Shown here: positions 16,665 through 25,333 of the stretch, one piece after another
Layout of the letters: the number at the start of each line of letters is the position of its first letter
How positions within the stretch are numbered: position 1 is the stretch's first letter
Source: Mycolicibacterium sp. lyk4-40-TYG-92
GTDB lineage: Bacteria > Actinomycetota > Actinomycetes > Mycobacteriales > Mycobacteriaceae
NCBI RefSeq assembly: GCF_030209435.1
Contig: NZ_JARVRX010000018.1
Span: 1 to 64,000, forward strand
Reading direction: 5' to 3'
DNA: 64,000 bases
The notes under the pieces: model-generated
Told to the model about the DNA's origin: nothing
Database searches by the model: none
The model's input: only the letters and a program-made list of their open reading frames with translations
Made by a program: the position numbers and the translations under genes

Positions 16665-17480
16665 ATGGCTAACTACACCGCTGCTGACGTAAAGCGACTG
16701 CGGGAGCTCACCGGCTCCGGCATGCTCGACTGCAAGAACGCACTGGTTGAGACCGAGGGTGACTTCGACAAGGCCGTCGAGGTCCTGCGCATCAAGGGTG
16801 CCAAGGACGTCGGTAAGCGCGCTGAGCGCGCCACCGCCGAGGGCCTGGTCGCCGCCAAGGACGGCGCCCTCATCGAGCTGAACTCCGAGACCGACTTCGT
16901 CGCCAAGAACGCCGAATTCCAGGCTCTCGCGGATCAGATCCTCACCGCTGCTGTCGCGGCCAAGGCCAACGACGTGGAGACCCTCAAGGCCGCCACGGTC
17001 GACGGCACCACCGTCGAGCAGCTGGTCGCGGACCTGTCCGCGAAGATCGGCGAGAAGCTGGAACTGCGCCGGGTCGCCTACTTCGACGGCACCGTGGAGA
17101 CCTACCTGCACAAGCGCGCCGCGGACCTGCCGCCGGCCGTGGGCGTGCTGGTCGAGTACACCGGTGCTTCGGAAGAGGCCGCCCACGCGGTCGCGCTGCA
17201 GATCGCCGCGCTGAAGGCCAAGTACCTCACCCGTGAGGACGTCCCCGCCGACCTGGTCGCCAACGAGCGTCGCATCGCCGAGGAGACCGCCAAGGAAGAG
17301 GGCAAGCCCGAGGCCGCACTGCCGAAGATCGTCGAAGGCCGCGTCACCGGCTTCTACAAGGACGTCGTGCTGCTCGACCAGCCGTCGGTGTCCGACAACA
17401 AGAAGACCGTGAAGGCCCTGCTGGACGAGGCCGGCGTCACCGTGACCCGCTTCGTGCGGTTCGAGGTCGGCCAGCAGTAA
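16665..17480 (+). CDS. tsf: Elongation factor Ts
   Basis: A 271-residue nucleotide-exchange factor that regenerates EF-Tu-GTP. The N-terminal UBA-like domain (residues 1-55) contains KRLRELTGSGMLDCKNAL; the TDFVAKN motif that contacts EF-Tu follows at about residue 80. The family usually has a long coiled-coil insert; the actinobacterial form is shorter, as here. The same frame is open further upstream inside rpsB, but the ATG one base after the rpsB stop matches the conserved N-terminus. Two hairpins follow the stop. Confidence 0.99.
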   Translation: MANYTAADVKRLRELTGSGMLDCKNALVETEGDFDKAVEVLRIKGAKDVGKRAERATAEGLVAAKDGALIELNSETDFVAKNAEFQALADQILTAAVAAKANDVETLKAATVDGTTVEQLVADLSAKIGEKLELRRVAYFDGTVETYLHKRAADLPPAVGVLVEYTGASEEAAHAVALQIAALKAKYLTREDVPADLVANERRIAEETAKEEGKPEAALPKIVEGRVTGFYKDVVLLDQPSVSDNKKTVKALLDEAGVTVTRFVRFEVGQQ

Positions 17481-17486
17481 AAACTT

Positions 17487-17506
17487 GGGCAGCACACCCG
17501 CTGCCC
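17487..17506 (+). terminator. Small hairpin after tsf
   Basis: GGGCAGC-N6-GCTGCCC, a perfect 7-bp stem located 7 bases after the tsf stop and just ahead of the larger terminator. Confidence 0.5.
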
Positions 17507-17512
17507 ACTGAC

Positions 17513-17558
17513 AAAACCCCGCGCACAAACCCGGCGATCCCGGAGTGCGCGGGGTTTT
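17513..17558. terminator. Bidirectional terminator between tsf and fmdB
   Basis: Perfect 14-bp stem AAAACCCCGCGCAC / GTGCGCGGGGTTTT around an 18-base loop. It is flanked by T-rich sequence on the plus side (TTTTGCTTTTC) and A-rich on the other, so it can end both tsf and the convergent fmdB. Confidence 0.9.
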
Positions 17559-17570
17559 GCTTTTCTTCGG

Positions 17571-17855
17571 CTAGGGCCGGGGGAGTTTGCGGTGCAACGG
17601 ATTTGTGGTCACCGGCACGCGCCGGCGACTCGCCGGCAGGCTGCGGACGACGTCCGGGCTGTCCGCCGTCGCACGGGTGGCGTCCTGCACCCGTATGCCC
17701 GGCGAGTTGCCGGCGCCCAGCGCGGGCGCGCCTATTCTGCGCCTGGCCTGGCCGCTGCAGCCGGGGCACGGGGTATCGGCGGGCGCGGTCGCCATCGAAT
17801 GCTGTTCGGTGAAGTCCGGGCAACCCCGTCCACACCGGAATACGTAGGTAGGCAC
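17571..17855 (-). CDS. fmdB: FmdB-type zinc ribbon protein
   Basis: A 94-residue protein starting PTYVFRCGRGCPDF, with a second CPGCSG pair near residue 40: the CxxxC and CxxC pairs of an FmdB zinc ribbon (the first spacing is slightly off the usual CxxC). FmdB proteins accompany formamidase and have been proposed to regulate or mature it; the function is not settled. Much longer frames overlap it on this strand, but only this part is conserved. Start is GTG at 17855 with GGAGAGGG rather far upstream. It is divergent from fmdA across a 127-base region. Confidence 0.75.
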   Translation of the reverse strand: MPTYVFRCGRGCPDFTEQHSMATAPADTPCPGCSGQARRRIGAPALGAGNSPGIRVQDATRATADSPDVVRSLPASRRRVPVTTNPLHRKLPRP

Positions 17856-17936
17856 GACGACACCATAAGCCCTCTCCGGCAACGTCATCCGGATGTAACT
17901 TGCCCGATCCGCAGACGAGACACCTCCAATATTGAA

Positions 17937-17954
17937 TACTTCCATTCGGAAGTA
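17937..17954. promoter_or_regulatory. Palindromic operator upstream of fmdA
   Basis: TACTTCC-ATTC-GGAAGTA, a perfect 7-bp inverted repeat 28 bases before the fmdA start. A near copy lies upstream of the NCS1 permease at 22933-22950 (15 of 18 identical), which marks it as a shared regulator site. Confidence 0.7.
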
Positions 17955-17982
17955 AGTGTTTTGTGTCGCTACGGAGGTCAAA

Positions 17983-19236
17983 GTGCCCGAACTGCTGTTC
18001 CCGCTGGATTCGACGAAGAAGTTCACCGACCAACAGCTGGTCGGCCACAACCGCTGGCACCCGGATATCCCGCCGGCCGTCACCGTCAAGCCGGGCGACA
18101 GCTTCCGGGCACACTGCCGGGAGTGGTTCGACGGTGCCATCCGCAACGACGATTCGGCCGAGGACATCCTCAATGCCCCGCTCAAGGGTGTGCACTGCCT
18201 GTCGGGGCCGTTCGCGATCGAGGGCGCCGAGCCGGGCGACCTGCTGATCGTCGACATTCTCGATGTCGGGCCGATTCCGCAGGAAGACTCGGGGCCGCTG
18301 GCAGGGCAGGGCTGGGGATACACCGGCATCTTCGCCAAGCAGAACGGTGGCGGGTTCCTCACCGACCAGTTCCCCGATGCCTACAAGGCGATCTGGGACT
18401 TCTCCGGTCAGAAGGCCACCTCACGCCACGTGCCCAGGGTGAAGTACACCGGGATCGTGCATCCGGGCCTCATGGGTACCGCGCCGTCGGCGGCCCTGCT
18501 GGCCAAATGGAATGCCCGCGAGGGCGCGTTGATCGCCACCGATCCCGACCGCGTGCCGCCACTGGCCTTGCCACCCGAACCTCAGGACGCGATTCTCGGT
18601 TCATTGAGCGGTGACGCCTTCACCAAGGCTGCCGCGGAAGCAGCCCGCACCGCGCCGCCCCGCGAGAACGGCGGAAACCAGGACATCAAGAACCTCACCA
18701 AGGGCAGCCGGGTGTTCTATCCGGTGTTCGTCCCCGGTGCGAACCTGTCGTTCGGCGACCTGCACTTCTCGCAGGGCGACGGCGAGATCACGTTCTGCGG
18801 GGCCATCGAGATGGGCGGGTTCATGGACCTGCACGTCGATCTGATCAAGGGCGGCATGGAGACCTACGGCGTGCACGAGAACGCGATATTCATGCCCGGC
18901 AACACCGACCCGCAGTACTCGGAGTGGCTGGCCTTCTCCGGCACATCGGTGACACTCGACGGTGAGCAGAAGTACCTCGACTCGGATCTGGCCTACCAGC
19001 GCGCATGTCTGCACGCCATCGACTACCTGACGAAGTTCGGCTACAGCCCCGAGCAGGCCTACCTGCTGCTCGGGTCCGCCCCGATCGAAGGTCGGCTCTC
19101 CGGAGTGGTGGACATCCCGAATTCCTGTGCGACGGTGTACATCCCGACGGCGATCTTCGACTTCCCGGTGGCGCCGTCGGCATCCGGGCCGTACCAGATC
19201 GATCCCGGAATGGGCGCGCCCCACGCCAGTTTCTGA
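17983..19236 (+). CDS. fmdA: Formamidase
   Basis: A 417-residue formamidase of the FmdA/AmdA family (acetamidase/formamidase fold), hydrolysing formamide and other short amides to ammonia and the acid. The N-terminal PELLFPLDSTKKF and the blocks GYTGIF, HPGLMGTAPS, GDLHFSQGDGE and CGAIEMGG are diagnostic, the latter holding probable metal ligands. Start is GTG at 17983 behind a near-perfect ACGGAGGT, 5 bases away; the frame is open for 27 more bases upstream but without a binding site. The palindrome at 17937-17954 overlaps the likely promoter. It ends at a strong hairpin facing a MarR gene. Confidence 0.95.
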   Translation: MPELLFPLDSTKKFTDQQLVGHNRWHPDIPPAVTVKPGDSFRAHCREWFDGAIRNDDSAEDILNAPLKGVHCLSGPFAIEGAEPGDLLIVDILDVGPIPQEDSGPLAGQGWGYTGIFAKQNGGGFLTDQFPDAYKAIWDFSGQKATSRHVPRVKYTGIVHPGLMGTAPSAALLAKWNAREGALIATDPDRVPPLALPPEPQDAILGSLSGDAFTKAAAEAARTAPPRENGGNQDIKNLTKGSRVFYPVFVPGANLSFGDLHFSQGDGEITFCGAIEMGGFMDLHVDLIKGGMETYGVHENAIFMPGNTDPQYSEWLAFSGTSVTLDGEQKYLDSDLAYQRACLHAIDYLTKFGYSPEQAYLLLGSAPIEGRLSGVVDIPNSCATVYIPTAIFDFPVAPSASGPYQIDPGMGAPHASF

Positions 19237-19248
19237 TCCCGCAGCCGG

Positions 19249-19283
19249 CAGCCAGTTCCCCGATTTCCTTGGGGGACTGGCTG
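19249..19283. terminator. Bidirectional terminator between fmdA and marR
   Basis: A 13-bp stem with one G-U pair, CAGCCAGTTCCCC / GGGGGACTGGCTG, with a 9-base loop and TTTGG after it. It lies 13 bases past the fmdA stop and 18 bases from the stop of the convergent MarR gene. Confidence 0.8.
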
Positions 19284-19300
19284 TTTGGCGGGTGTCGTGG

Positions 19301-19759
19301 TCAGCCGTGGAGATCTGCCGGAGAGCCCGGCTGCTGCAGCGTGCTCAGCAGTTCGGCCAGTGCCTCCGGCTGCAGTGACGTCGACGTGCACAGCGCGGCC
19401 AGCTGCTCGGACTTGCCCAGCCGCTCGCGGATCTGGCGGTACAGCGAGCCGCCGCGTCGGGTCTGGTAGACCAGCACCCGGCGGCGATCGACGACATCGG
19501 CCTTGCGCAGCACCAGATTGTCGTCGACCATCCCGTCGACGAGCCGGGTCAGACTCGGCCCGGGCAGCAGCGTCACCTCGGCCAGCGCCGTCATCGGTTT
19601 TCCGGCGCCGCCTTCGAGCGCGGCCAGCACATGCCATTGGCGCACCGTCAACCCGGCCAGGTGATCGGTCACGACGCGGTCGAGTTCGAACGCGACCGAC
19701 TTCACCAATCGAGCGAGCTCCTCGATGGTGTCGGCACGGGCGCCGGGCTTCATATCCAT
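19301..19759 (-). CDS. MarR family regulator
   Basis: A 152-residue winged-helix regulator. The DNA-binding part covers LTVRQWHVLAALEGGAGKPMTALAE to DRRRVLVYQTRRG (about residues 35-105), including the wing DRRRV. It is divergent from the AmiC-like gene with a 158-base gap that contains a short palindrome near 19828. In the M. smegmatis acetamidase locus a MarR-type repressor and an AmiC-type protein also stand together and control amidase expression; by analogy this gene may control the AmiC-like gene, fmdA or both. An alternative start is the ATG at 19753. Confidence 0.88.
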   Translation of the reverse strand: MDMKPGARADTIEELARLVKSVAFELDRVVTDHLAGLTVRQWHVLAALEGGAGKPMTALAEVTLLPGPSLTRLVDGMVDDNLVLRKADVVDRRRVLVYQTRRGGSLYRQIRERLGKSEQLAALCTSTSLQPEALAELLSTLQQPGSPADLHG

Positions 19760-19827
19760 GGTGGCGCCCAGCCTACCGTGGCGGGACCTGTCGTCTCGCC
19801 GTGAAACAGCGCTGATCGGCAGGTATC

Positions 19828-19838
19828 TTCAAATTGAA
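19828..19838. promoter_or_regulatory. Possible MarR operator
   Basis: TTCAA-A-TTGAA inside ATCTTCAAATTGAATTC, the only AT-rich palindrome in the marR/AmiC-like divergent region. Short, so only suggestive. Confidence 0.4.
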
Positions 19839-19917
19839 TTCTGGTCACCCGGGCGGCGGACGTCGTGGTCGTCGCGACCGGTGTGGCATGGCTGGGCCGG
19901 TGTCCCAAGGTGAGGTG

Positions 19918-21012
19918 ATGGTGAACCCGAAACCTGCGACGACTCCCGCGCGCCCCGACCGTGATGTGGTCGACATTGCGCTCGTGGTGCCGTTGAGCGG
20001 GCCCGCCGGCATGTTCGGACCCTCCTGCGAGGCGAGCGCCGAACTCGCCGCCGAGGACATCAACGCCGCCGGCGGCATACTGGACCGGCCGGTCCGGATT
20101 CATCCGGTCGACGCCGGGGCGCCGTTGAGCGATCTGGCGGACGAGCTGGGCCGCCTGGTCGCCCAGCAGCGGATTGACGCGGTGGTGGGCTGGCACCTGT
20201 CCAATGCCCGGCGTGTCATCACGCCGCAGACGGCCGGGCGGGTGCCCTACGTGTACACCACGTTCTACGAGGGCGGCGAGAGCACCGACGGCGTCTACAT
20301 GGTGGGGGAAACGCCAGAGCAGCAACTGTTTCCGGCGTTGACGTGGTTGCGCGAGCACCTGGGGCTCAAGCGCTGGTGCATCGTCGGCAACGACTACATC
20401 TGGCCGCGGCAGACCGCCAGGGTGACCAAGGAATACATGTGGCGATCGGGCCTCGAATTCGTCGGTGAGGCCTTCGTGCCGCTGGGCGGACGAGATTTCC
20501 GGCCCATGCTCGACGTCATCGCCAGCTCGGAGGCCGACGGGGTGCTGGTGTTGATGGTGGGTGCGGACAACGCGGCGTTCAATCGCGCGTTCGCCCGTGC
20601 CGGCCTGGACCAGAGTGTCGTGCGCCTGTCGTTGATGATCGGTGAGGATGTGTTGTGCGCCAGCGGAAGTGGGGCGACCACCGGCCTGTACACCGCCTGC
20701 GGCTACTTCGAGAGCCTGCCCACCGAGGTGAACATGGGATTCGGCTCGCACTATCAGCAACGGTTCGGTAGCGCGGCCCCGGCGCTCAACAACATCGGTG
20801 AATCCTGTTACGAGGGACTGCTGTTGCTCACTGCGCTGGCGCAGACGGCCCGCAGCCTGGAGGTGGCCGCGATCGACCGGGCGCGTGCCAATGTCGCCTA
20901 TCAGGGGCCGCGCGGTGAGGTCGTCATGCGTGGTGCTCATACTCGTCAACCGGTGTACCTCGCCAGCGCCGACCAACTCGAATTCGATGTGATTGCCGAG
21001 CTGACGCCCTGA
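19918..21012 (+). CDS. AmiC-like amide sensor (periplasmic-binding fold, no signal peptide)
   Basis: A 364-residue type I periplasmic-binding-fold protein of the AmiC/urea-binding group. It begins VDIALVVPLSGPAGMFGPSCEASAELAAEDIN and includes VDAVVGWHLSNARRVITP and the EGGESTDGVYMVGETPEQQL block typical of AmiC. No signal peptide or lipobox is present, so it is likely cytoplasmic and a sensor rather than a transporter subunit, as Pseudomonas AmiC. The frame is open from 19834, but AAGGTGAGG stands before the ATG at 19918. No ANTAR partner like AmiR is nearby; the divergent MarR is the likely partner. Confidence 0.83.
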   Translation: MVNPKPATTPARPDRDVVDIALVVPLSGPAGMFGPSCEASAELAAEDINAAGGILDRPVRIHPVDAGAPLSDLADELGRLVAQQRIDAVVGWHLSNARRVITPQTAGRVPYVYTTFYEGGESTDGVYMVGETPEQQLFPALTWLREHLGLKRWCIVGNDYIWPRQTARVTKEYMWRSGLEFVGEAFVPLGGRDFRPMLDVIASSEADGVLVLMVGADNAAFNRAFARAGLDQSVVRLSLMIGEDVLCASGSGATTGLYTACGYFESLPTEVNMGFGSHYQQRFGSAAPALNNIGESCYEGLLLLTALAQTARSLEVAAIDRARANVAYQGPRGEVVMRGAHTRQPVYLASADQLEFDVIAELTP

Positions 21013-21062
21013 CCGACAGCCATGGCCCCGCCCGATGATCTGGACGAGGCCACGGCGGTTCG

Positions 21063-22796
21063 TCAGCTCGACTGCGGTGTCGTCGCGGTTTTCAGGAGCT
21101 CCGTGCTGGTGGCGTCGGTGTAACCGTCCTTCTTGCACATGTCATGGCAGTCCTTCGTCAGGGTGCAGGTCAACGAGGACACGGTGCCGTGATGAAAGGG
21201 GCAGTCGTGCACCATGTCCGGCAGTTCGTACCGCTTCTGGTCGACGACGTCGAGCAGCGTCTGGCCTGCCCACAGCGGCTCCTTCTCGATCTCCTCACGA
21301 ATCGGATTGCGGCGGGCCAGGTAGTACTTGCCCTTGGTCGCGATACAGATCACCGGGGAGAGGACGAACGCCAGCGTCAGCGCGAGATAGGGCGACCAGG
21401 CCGCGAGAAAATCACCGAAAGCGTGATAGAAGGCCAGGATCGAGAACACCGAACCCACCAGCATCGAGACGAATCCGACCGGATTGATGCTGTAGAGGTA
21501 GGCCCGCTTGAACTCGACGTAGGACGGACTGAGCTTCAGCAGTGGCTTGTTGATCACCAGGTCGGCAACGATCGCGCCGACCCACGCGATCGCGACGTTG
21601 GAGTAGAACCCCAGGATGGTGTTGAGCACCGCGAACATGTCGCTGAGCATCAGCGCCAGCGCGATGGCGATGTGCAGACCGAGGTACACCACGCGTCCCG
21701 GGTGCACGTGCAGGATGCGGCTGAAGAAGTTCGACCAGGACAACGATCCCGAATAGGCGTTTGTCACATTGATTTTCACCTGGGAAAGCAACACCATCAG
21801 CGTTGCCAGAGCGAGCGCGGCGACGTCGTTGTGGATGACCGAACCGAAACCGCCGAGGAACTGCTCGATGGGTTCGGTAGCGGCGGCGAATCCGACCTTG
21901 CCCGCGACGTAGAAGGCCAGGAAGGCGCCGCAAATCTGTTTGGCCGCACCGAGGATCACCCAGCCGGGCCCCGCGGCGAGTACCGCACCCCACCAGCGCA
22001 GTGGCGGTGTCTCGGACTTCTCGGGCATGAAGCGCAGATAGTCGACCTGTTCACCGATCTGGGCGATGAGTGACAGTGCCACGCCCGCACCCGCACCGAC
22101 CCCGATGGCCGTCACCTGTTCGCTGCCACCGTTGCCCGCCCAGCTCAGGAAACCGTGGAAGCCCGCGGGATCCGCGGTCGCGATGAACGCGATCGGCGCG
22201 ACGAACAGGATCAGCCACAACGGCTGGGTCCAGACCTGGAATTTGGCCAGCGCCGTCATGCCGTAGAGCACGAGCGGAATGATGATCAGCGAGCCGATGA
22301 TGTAGCCCAGTGCCAGCGGAAGACCGAATGCCAATTTCATCGCCTGCGCCATGATGGCGCCTTCGAGCGCGAAGAAGATGAAACAGAAGCTGGCGTAGAT
22401 CAGGCTGGTCAGGGTCGAGCCGAAGTATCCGAAACCCGCTCCGCGAGTGAGCAGATCCATGTCGATGTTGTACTTGGCGGCGTAGTAGGCGATCGGGATG
22501 CCGGTGAGAAAGATGGTGACCGCGGCGACGAGGATGGCGACGACCGCGTTGGCCGCGCCGTGGGTGACGGCGATCGAGGCGCCGATCGAGTAGTCGGCGA
22601 GGTATGCGATTCCACCCAACGCGGCCACGGCGCATGCCATCGGTGACCATTTGCGAAAAGACTTGGGCGCGTAGCGAAGTGAGAAGTCCTCGATGGTGTC
22701 CTGGTTGGCCCAGGTGACAAAACGGGACCACGGGCCGACGCGTGCCGCGGCCAGCGGTTGGCCGTGCACTTCCTCTAGTGATTGCTCGGTAGTCAT
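21063..22796 (-). CDS. NCS1 family permease with Cys/His-rich tail
   Basis: A 577-residue cytosine/purine/allantoin-type permease with about 12 membrane segments between residues 50 and 490. The N-terminal WANQDTIEDFSLRYAPKSFRKW segment and the TNAYSGSLSWSNFFSR segment are NCS1 features. The last 80 residues are cytoplasmic and unusual: CPFHHGTVSSLTCTLTKDCHDMCKK contains four Cys and three His in about 25 residues, which could bind a metal or form a redox switch. Substrate is unknown; location next to formamidase and amidase suggests a nitrogenous solute. The operator-like site at 22933-22950 lies 137 bases upstream. Confidence 0.87.
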   Translation of the reverse strand: MTTEQSLEEVHGQPLAAARVGPWSRFVTWANQDTIEDFSLRYAPKSFRKWSPMACAVAALGGIAYLADYSIGASIAVTHGAANAVVAILVAAVTIFLTGIPIAYYAAKYNIDMDLLTRGAGFGYFGSTLTSLIYASFCFIFFALEGAIMAQAMKLAFGLPLALGYIIGSLIIIPLVLYGMTALAKFQVWTQPLWLILFVAPIAFIATADPAGFHGFLSWAGNGGSEQVTAIGVGAGAGVALSLIAQIGEQVDYLRFMPEKSETPPLRWWGAVLAAGPGWVILGAAKQICGAFLAFYVAGKVGFAAATEPIEQFLGGFGSVIHNDVAALALATLMVLLSQVKINVTNAYSGSLSWSNFFSRILHVHPGRVVYLGLHIAIALALMLSDMFAVLNTILGFYSNVAIAWVGAIVADLVINKPLLKLSPSYVEFKRAYLYSINPVGFVSMLVGSVFSILAFYHAFGDFLAAWSPYLALTLAFVLSPVICIATKGKYYLARRNPIREEIEKEPLWAGQTLLDVVDQKRYELPDMVHDCPFHHGTVSSLTCTLTKDCHDMCKKDGYTDATSTELLKTATTPQSS

Positions 22797-22932
22797 GTAC
22801 GCGTTTCCTGTCGAATCCGTCGTAATCGCCAGTGATGCAATGCATCAGGAAGGCAGGCAGGTCGGATGCGGGCGCCGATGACCGGACCGGTGCGACCTGC
22901 AGCAGCCGGGTCGAACGGAAATTAGCACCAGT

Positions 22933-22950
22933 TACTTCCATATGGCAGTA
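22933..22950. promoter_or_regulatory. Operator-like site upstream of the NCS1 permease
   Basis: TACTTCC-ATAT-GGCAGTA, an imperfect inverted repeat identical at 15 of 18 positions to the site before fmdA (17937-17954). Confidence 0.6.
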
Positions 22951-23088
22951 GTCCAAATGGAACGTTACGGCCGGGAAACTACCTGTTTACACTGCGCATT
23001 CGCGCGCGCCTGAAGTCGGTGTCCGGGCTCACAATGCGAAATCTGGGGGTAAGGCGAGCTGGCGGTACTGCTTGGTACCGTGGGTGCC

Positions 23089-24495
23089 ATGACACGCATC
23101 AGCACTTTCGGTGACGACGCCCTCGGCGACCTGGACGCGGTCGGTGTCGCCGACGCGATCCGCCGTGGCGAGGTGTCGGCGGCCGAGGCGGTGCAGGCGG
23201 CGATCGCCCGTACCGAGAAGGCGCAGCCCGAACTGAACGGCATGGCGTACGAGGCCTTCGACCAGGCGCTCGAAAAAGCGAGGGCGCCAAGACCGTTCGG
23301 CGGATTCTTCGACGGGGTGCCGACGTTCATCAAGGACAACGTCGCGGTCGGCGGCTGGCCGACCATGCAGGGCGCCGATGCCTGGGTGCCCAGGCCGGTG
23401 TCGGCCGACGGGGAGTGGGCGCGGCTGTACCTGTCGACGGGGCTGGTGGCGCTCGGCAAGACGCAGCTGTCGGAGTTCGGTTTCAGCGCCGCTGCCGAGC
23501 ATCCGCGGCTGGGCCCGGTGCGCAACCCGTGGGACACCATGGTGACCGCGGGGGCGTCGTCGTCCGGGTCGGGCGCCTTCGTCGCGGCCGGCGTGGTACC
23601 CATCGCACACGCGAACGACGGTGGCGGTTCCATCCGAATCCCGGCCTCCTGCAACGGATTGGTCGGCCTCAAGCCCACCCGCGGCCGGTTGCCGCTGGAC
23701 CGCGAGACCCGGATGCCGCTGCAGATCGTCGCCAACGGCGTCCTCACCCGCAGTGTCCGGGACACCGCGGCGTTCTACCGCGAAGCCGAGCGCGTCTACC
23801 GCAACCCGAAACTGCCGACGATCGGCGACGTCACCGCGCCCGGACGGCGCCGGCTGCGCATCGCGGTGTGTACCAGCTCGATCGGGCGGGACGCGAGCCC
23901 GGAAATCCGGGAGCTGACCATGCAGACCGCGGCCCGGCTCGAGGAGCTCGGCCATCGCGTCACCGAGATCGGCAACCCGGCACCGGAGCGGTTCCGCGAC
24001 GACTTCCTGCTCTACTGGTCCTTCCTGGCCTTCGCGCTGGTGCGTTCCGGTAAGCGCACCTTCGGGCCCAGCTTCGATCGCGCCAAGTTGGACAACCTGA
24101 CGCTGGGGCTGGAAGCGAAGGCGGCCCGCAATCTGCACCGAGTGCCTGGCGCCATCGCCCGGTTGGCCGCGTCGCGGCGCATTCCGGCACGCCTGGCCCG
24201 CGACTACGACGTGGTGCTCACCCCGACCCTCAGCGAGGTCACCCCGCCGATCGGGCACCTGGACCCGACCGCCGACTACGACCAGGTCATGTCGCGGCTG
24301 ATCGACTGGGTCGGCTTCACACCTCTGCAGAACGCCAGTGGAGCACCGGCGGTTTCGCTGCCGCTGGCCCAGTCCGCCGCCGGACTGCCCGTCGGCATGA
24401 TGTTCGGCGCGGCGGCGGGGCAGGAGGCGACGCTGCTGGAGCTGGCCTTCGAACTCGAGCGGGAGATCGGCTGGCCGTCGCTCGCGGCGCGTTGA
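23089..24495 (+). CDS. amiC: Amidase (amidase signature family)
   Basis: A 468-residue amidase signature enzyme, hydrolysing carboxamides. The Ser-cisSer-Lys triad can be placed: Lys in TFIKDNVAVGG (about residue 80), the first Ser in the GASSSGSGAF loop and the nucleophilic Ser in DGGGSIRIPAS. NGLVGLKPTRGRLPLD continues the signature. It matches amiC (Rv2888c) of M. tuberculosis in start sequence and position after tsf, although here the amide island has been inserted between. The name amiC is that of M. tuberculosis and not related to the AmiC sensor. Substrate unknown. GTG at 23080 is an alternative start. Confidence 0.9.
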   Translation: MTRISTFGDDALGDLDAVGVADAIRRGEVSAAEAVQAAIARTEKAQPELNGMAYEAFDQALEKARAPRPFGGFFDGVPTFIKDNVAVGGWPTMQGADAWVPRPVSADGEWARLYLSTGLVALGKTQLSEFGFSAAAEHPRLGPVRNPWDTMVTAGASSSGSGAFVAAGVVPIAHANDGGGSIRIPASCNGLVGLKPTRGRLPLDRETRMPLQIVANGVLTRSVRDTAAFYREAERVYRNPKLPTIGDVTAPGRRRLRIAVCTSSIGRDASPEIRELTMQTAARLEELGHRVTEIGNPAPERFRDDFLLYWSFLAFALVRSGKRTFGPSFDRAKLDNLTLGLEAKAARNLHRVPGAIARLAASRRIPARLARDYDVVLTPTLSEVTPPIGHLDPTADYDQVMSRLIDWVGFTPLQNASGAPAVSLPLAQSAAGLPVGMMFGAAAGQEATLLELAFELEREIGWPSLAAR

Positions 24496-24613
24496 CGCTG
24501 CCCGGAGGGCTGCGGCCAGTCGAACTTCTGCACCGCGGAAGCAGCGGCAACGGCCGCTTTGTCAGGCAGCCAGCCTTATGCTGTCTCACAGGTTGCGTCA
24601 ATTGGGGGTGTGC

Positions 24614-25333
24614 ATGACTGTCGGGCCCGAGAACGGGGCTGAAAGGCAGCCGTGGAAGAAGGCCGCGCAGGGTAGCGGGCCGGAGCCTGCGCCCGGGTCC
24701 GAGCCGAGCCCGCCGCCGGTGCCGCCGGCGACCCCCGCGCCCAATCCCACCCCGGAATCTCAGCAGTTCCAGCCGAGTCCGCCACCGGAAGAGCCGCAGG
24801 GTTCCGTCCGCTGGCAGGACCCGGCCACGGCCAAGCCGCGGCAGCCGACCCTCGGTGAGGCGCGGGCCCGGGACAAGGCGCAGAAGGCGCGCGAAGCCGA
24901 AGAAGAGATCGAGCGCGTGAAGGCCGAGAAGGCCCGCAAGCGCGCGGCCACCGGCAAGAAGGTGCTCATCGGCTCGGCGGTCGGCGTCGGTGTGGTCGCC
25001 GTCGTCGCCGCCGGCTATGCGATCTTCCACCGCGACGATCAGATCAGCGCTTCCTGCGTCAAGGACGGCTCCAACGAAGTGGTACCGGACAGTTACTGCA
25101 GCAGCGGCACCAATTACGGCGGCGGCAGCACGTTCCTGTACATGGGATCGCCGTACCGCTACTACTACGGCGGCTCCAACTCCGGTGTCGGCAGCATCGC
25201 GCACGGTGGCACCCTGACTCTGCCGAAAGGCACTACGGCGACAACGAAATCCGGCACCTCGATCTCCAAGTCGGGGTCGTCGGTGTCGCGCGGCGGCTTC
25301 GGTTCGTCGAGCCACGGAAGCTCCGGAAGCTGA
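24614..25333 (+). CDS. YgiB-like (DUF1190-type) membrane-anchored protein
   Basis: A 239-residue protein in four parts: a Pro-rich N-terminus (about residues 15-60), a charged coiled-coil-like stretch (85-120), one membrane helix (VLIGSAVGVGVVAVVAAGYAIF), and an outer domain with SCVKDGSNEVVPDSYC, a Gly/Tyr-rich run and Ser/Gly repeats ending RGGFGSSSHGSSGS. The outer domain resembles YgiB/YjfM of enterobacteria, which are also encoded beside a glutathionylspermidine-synthase-like gene. Its molecular function is unknown. The stop shares its A with the next start (TGATG), so the two are translationally coupled. Start chosen at the ATG after GGGGGTG; GTG at 24608 is also possible. Confidence 0.75.
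   Translation: MTVGPENGAERQPWKKAAQGSGPEPAPGSEPSPPPVPPATPAPNPTPESQQFQPSPPPEEPQGSVRWQDPATAKPRQPTLGEARARDKAQKAREAEEEIERVKAEKARKRAATGKKVLIGSAVGVGVVAVVAAGYAIFHRDDQISASCVKDGSNEVVPDSYCSSGTNYGGGSTFLYMGSPYRYYYGGSNSGVGSIAHGGTLTLPKGTTATTKSGTSISKSGSSVSRGGFGSSSHGSSGS

Noticed and set aside
17895..17915. GlnR box before fmdA (GTAAC-N6-GATCC)
   Set aside because: Only one half fits the GTNAC-N6-GAAAC pattern; the NCS1 gene has no matching second half. Too weak to list.
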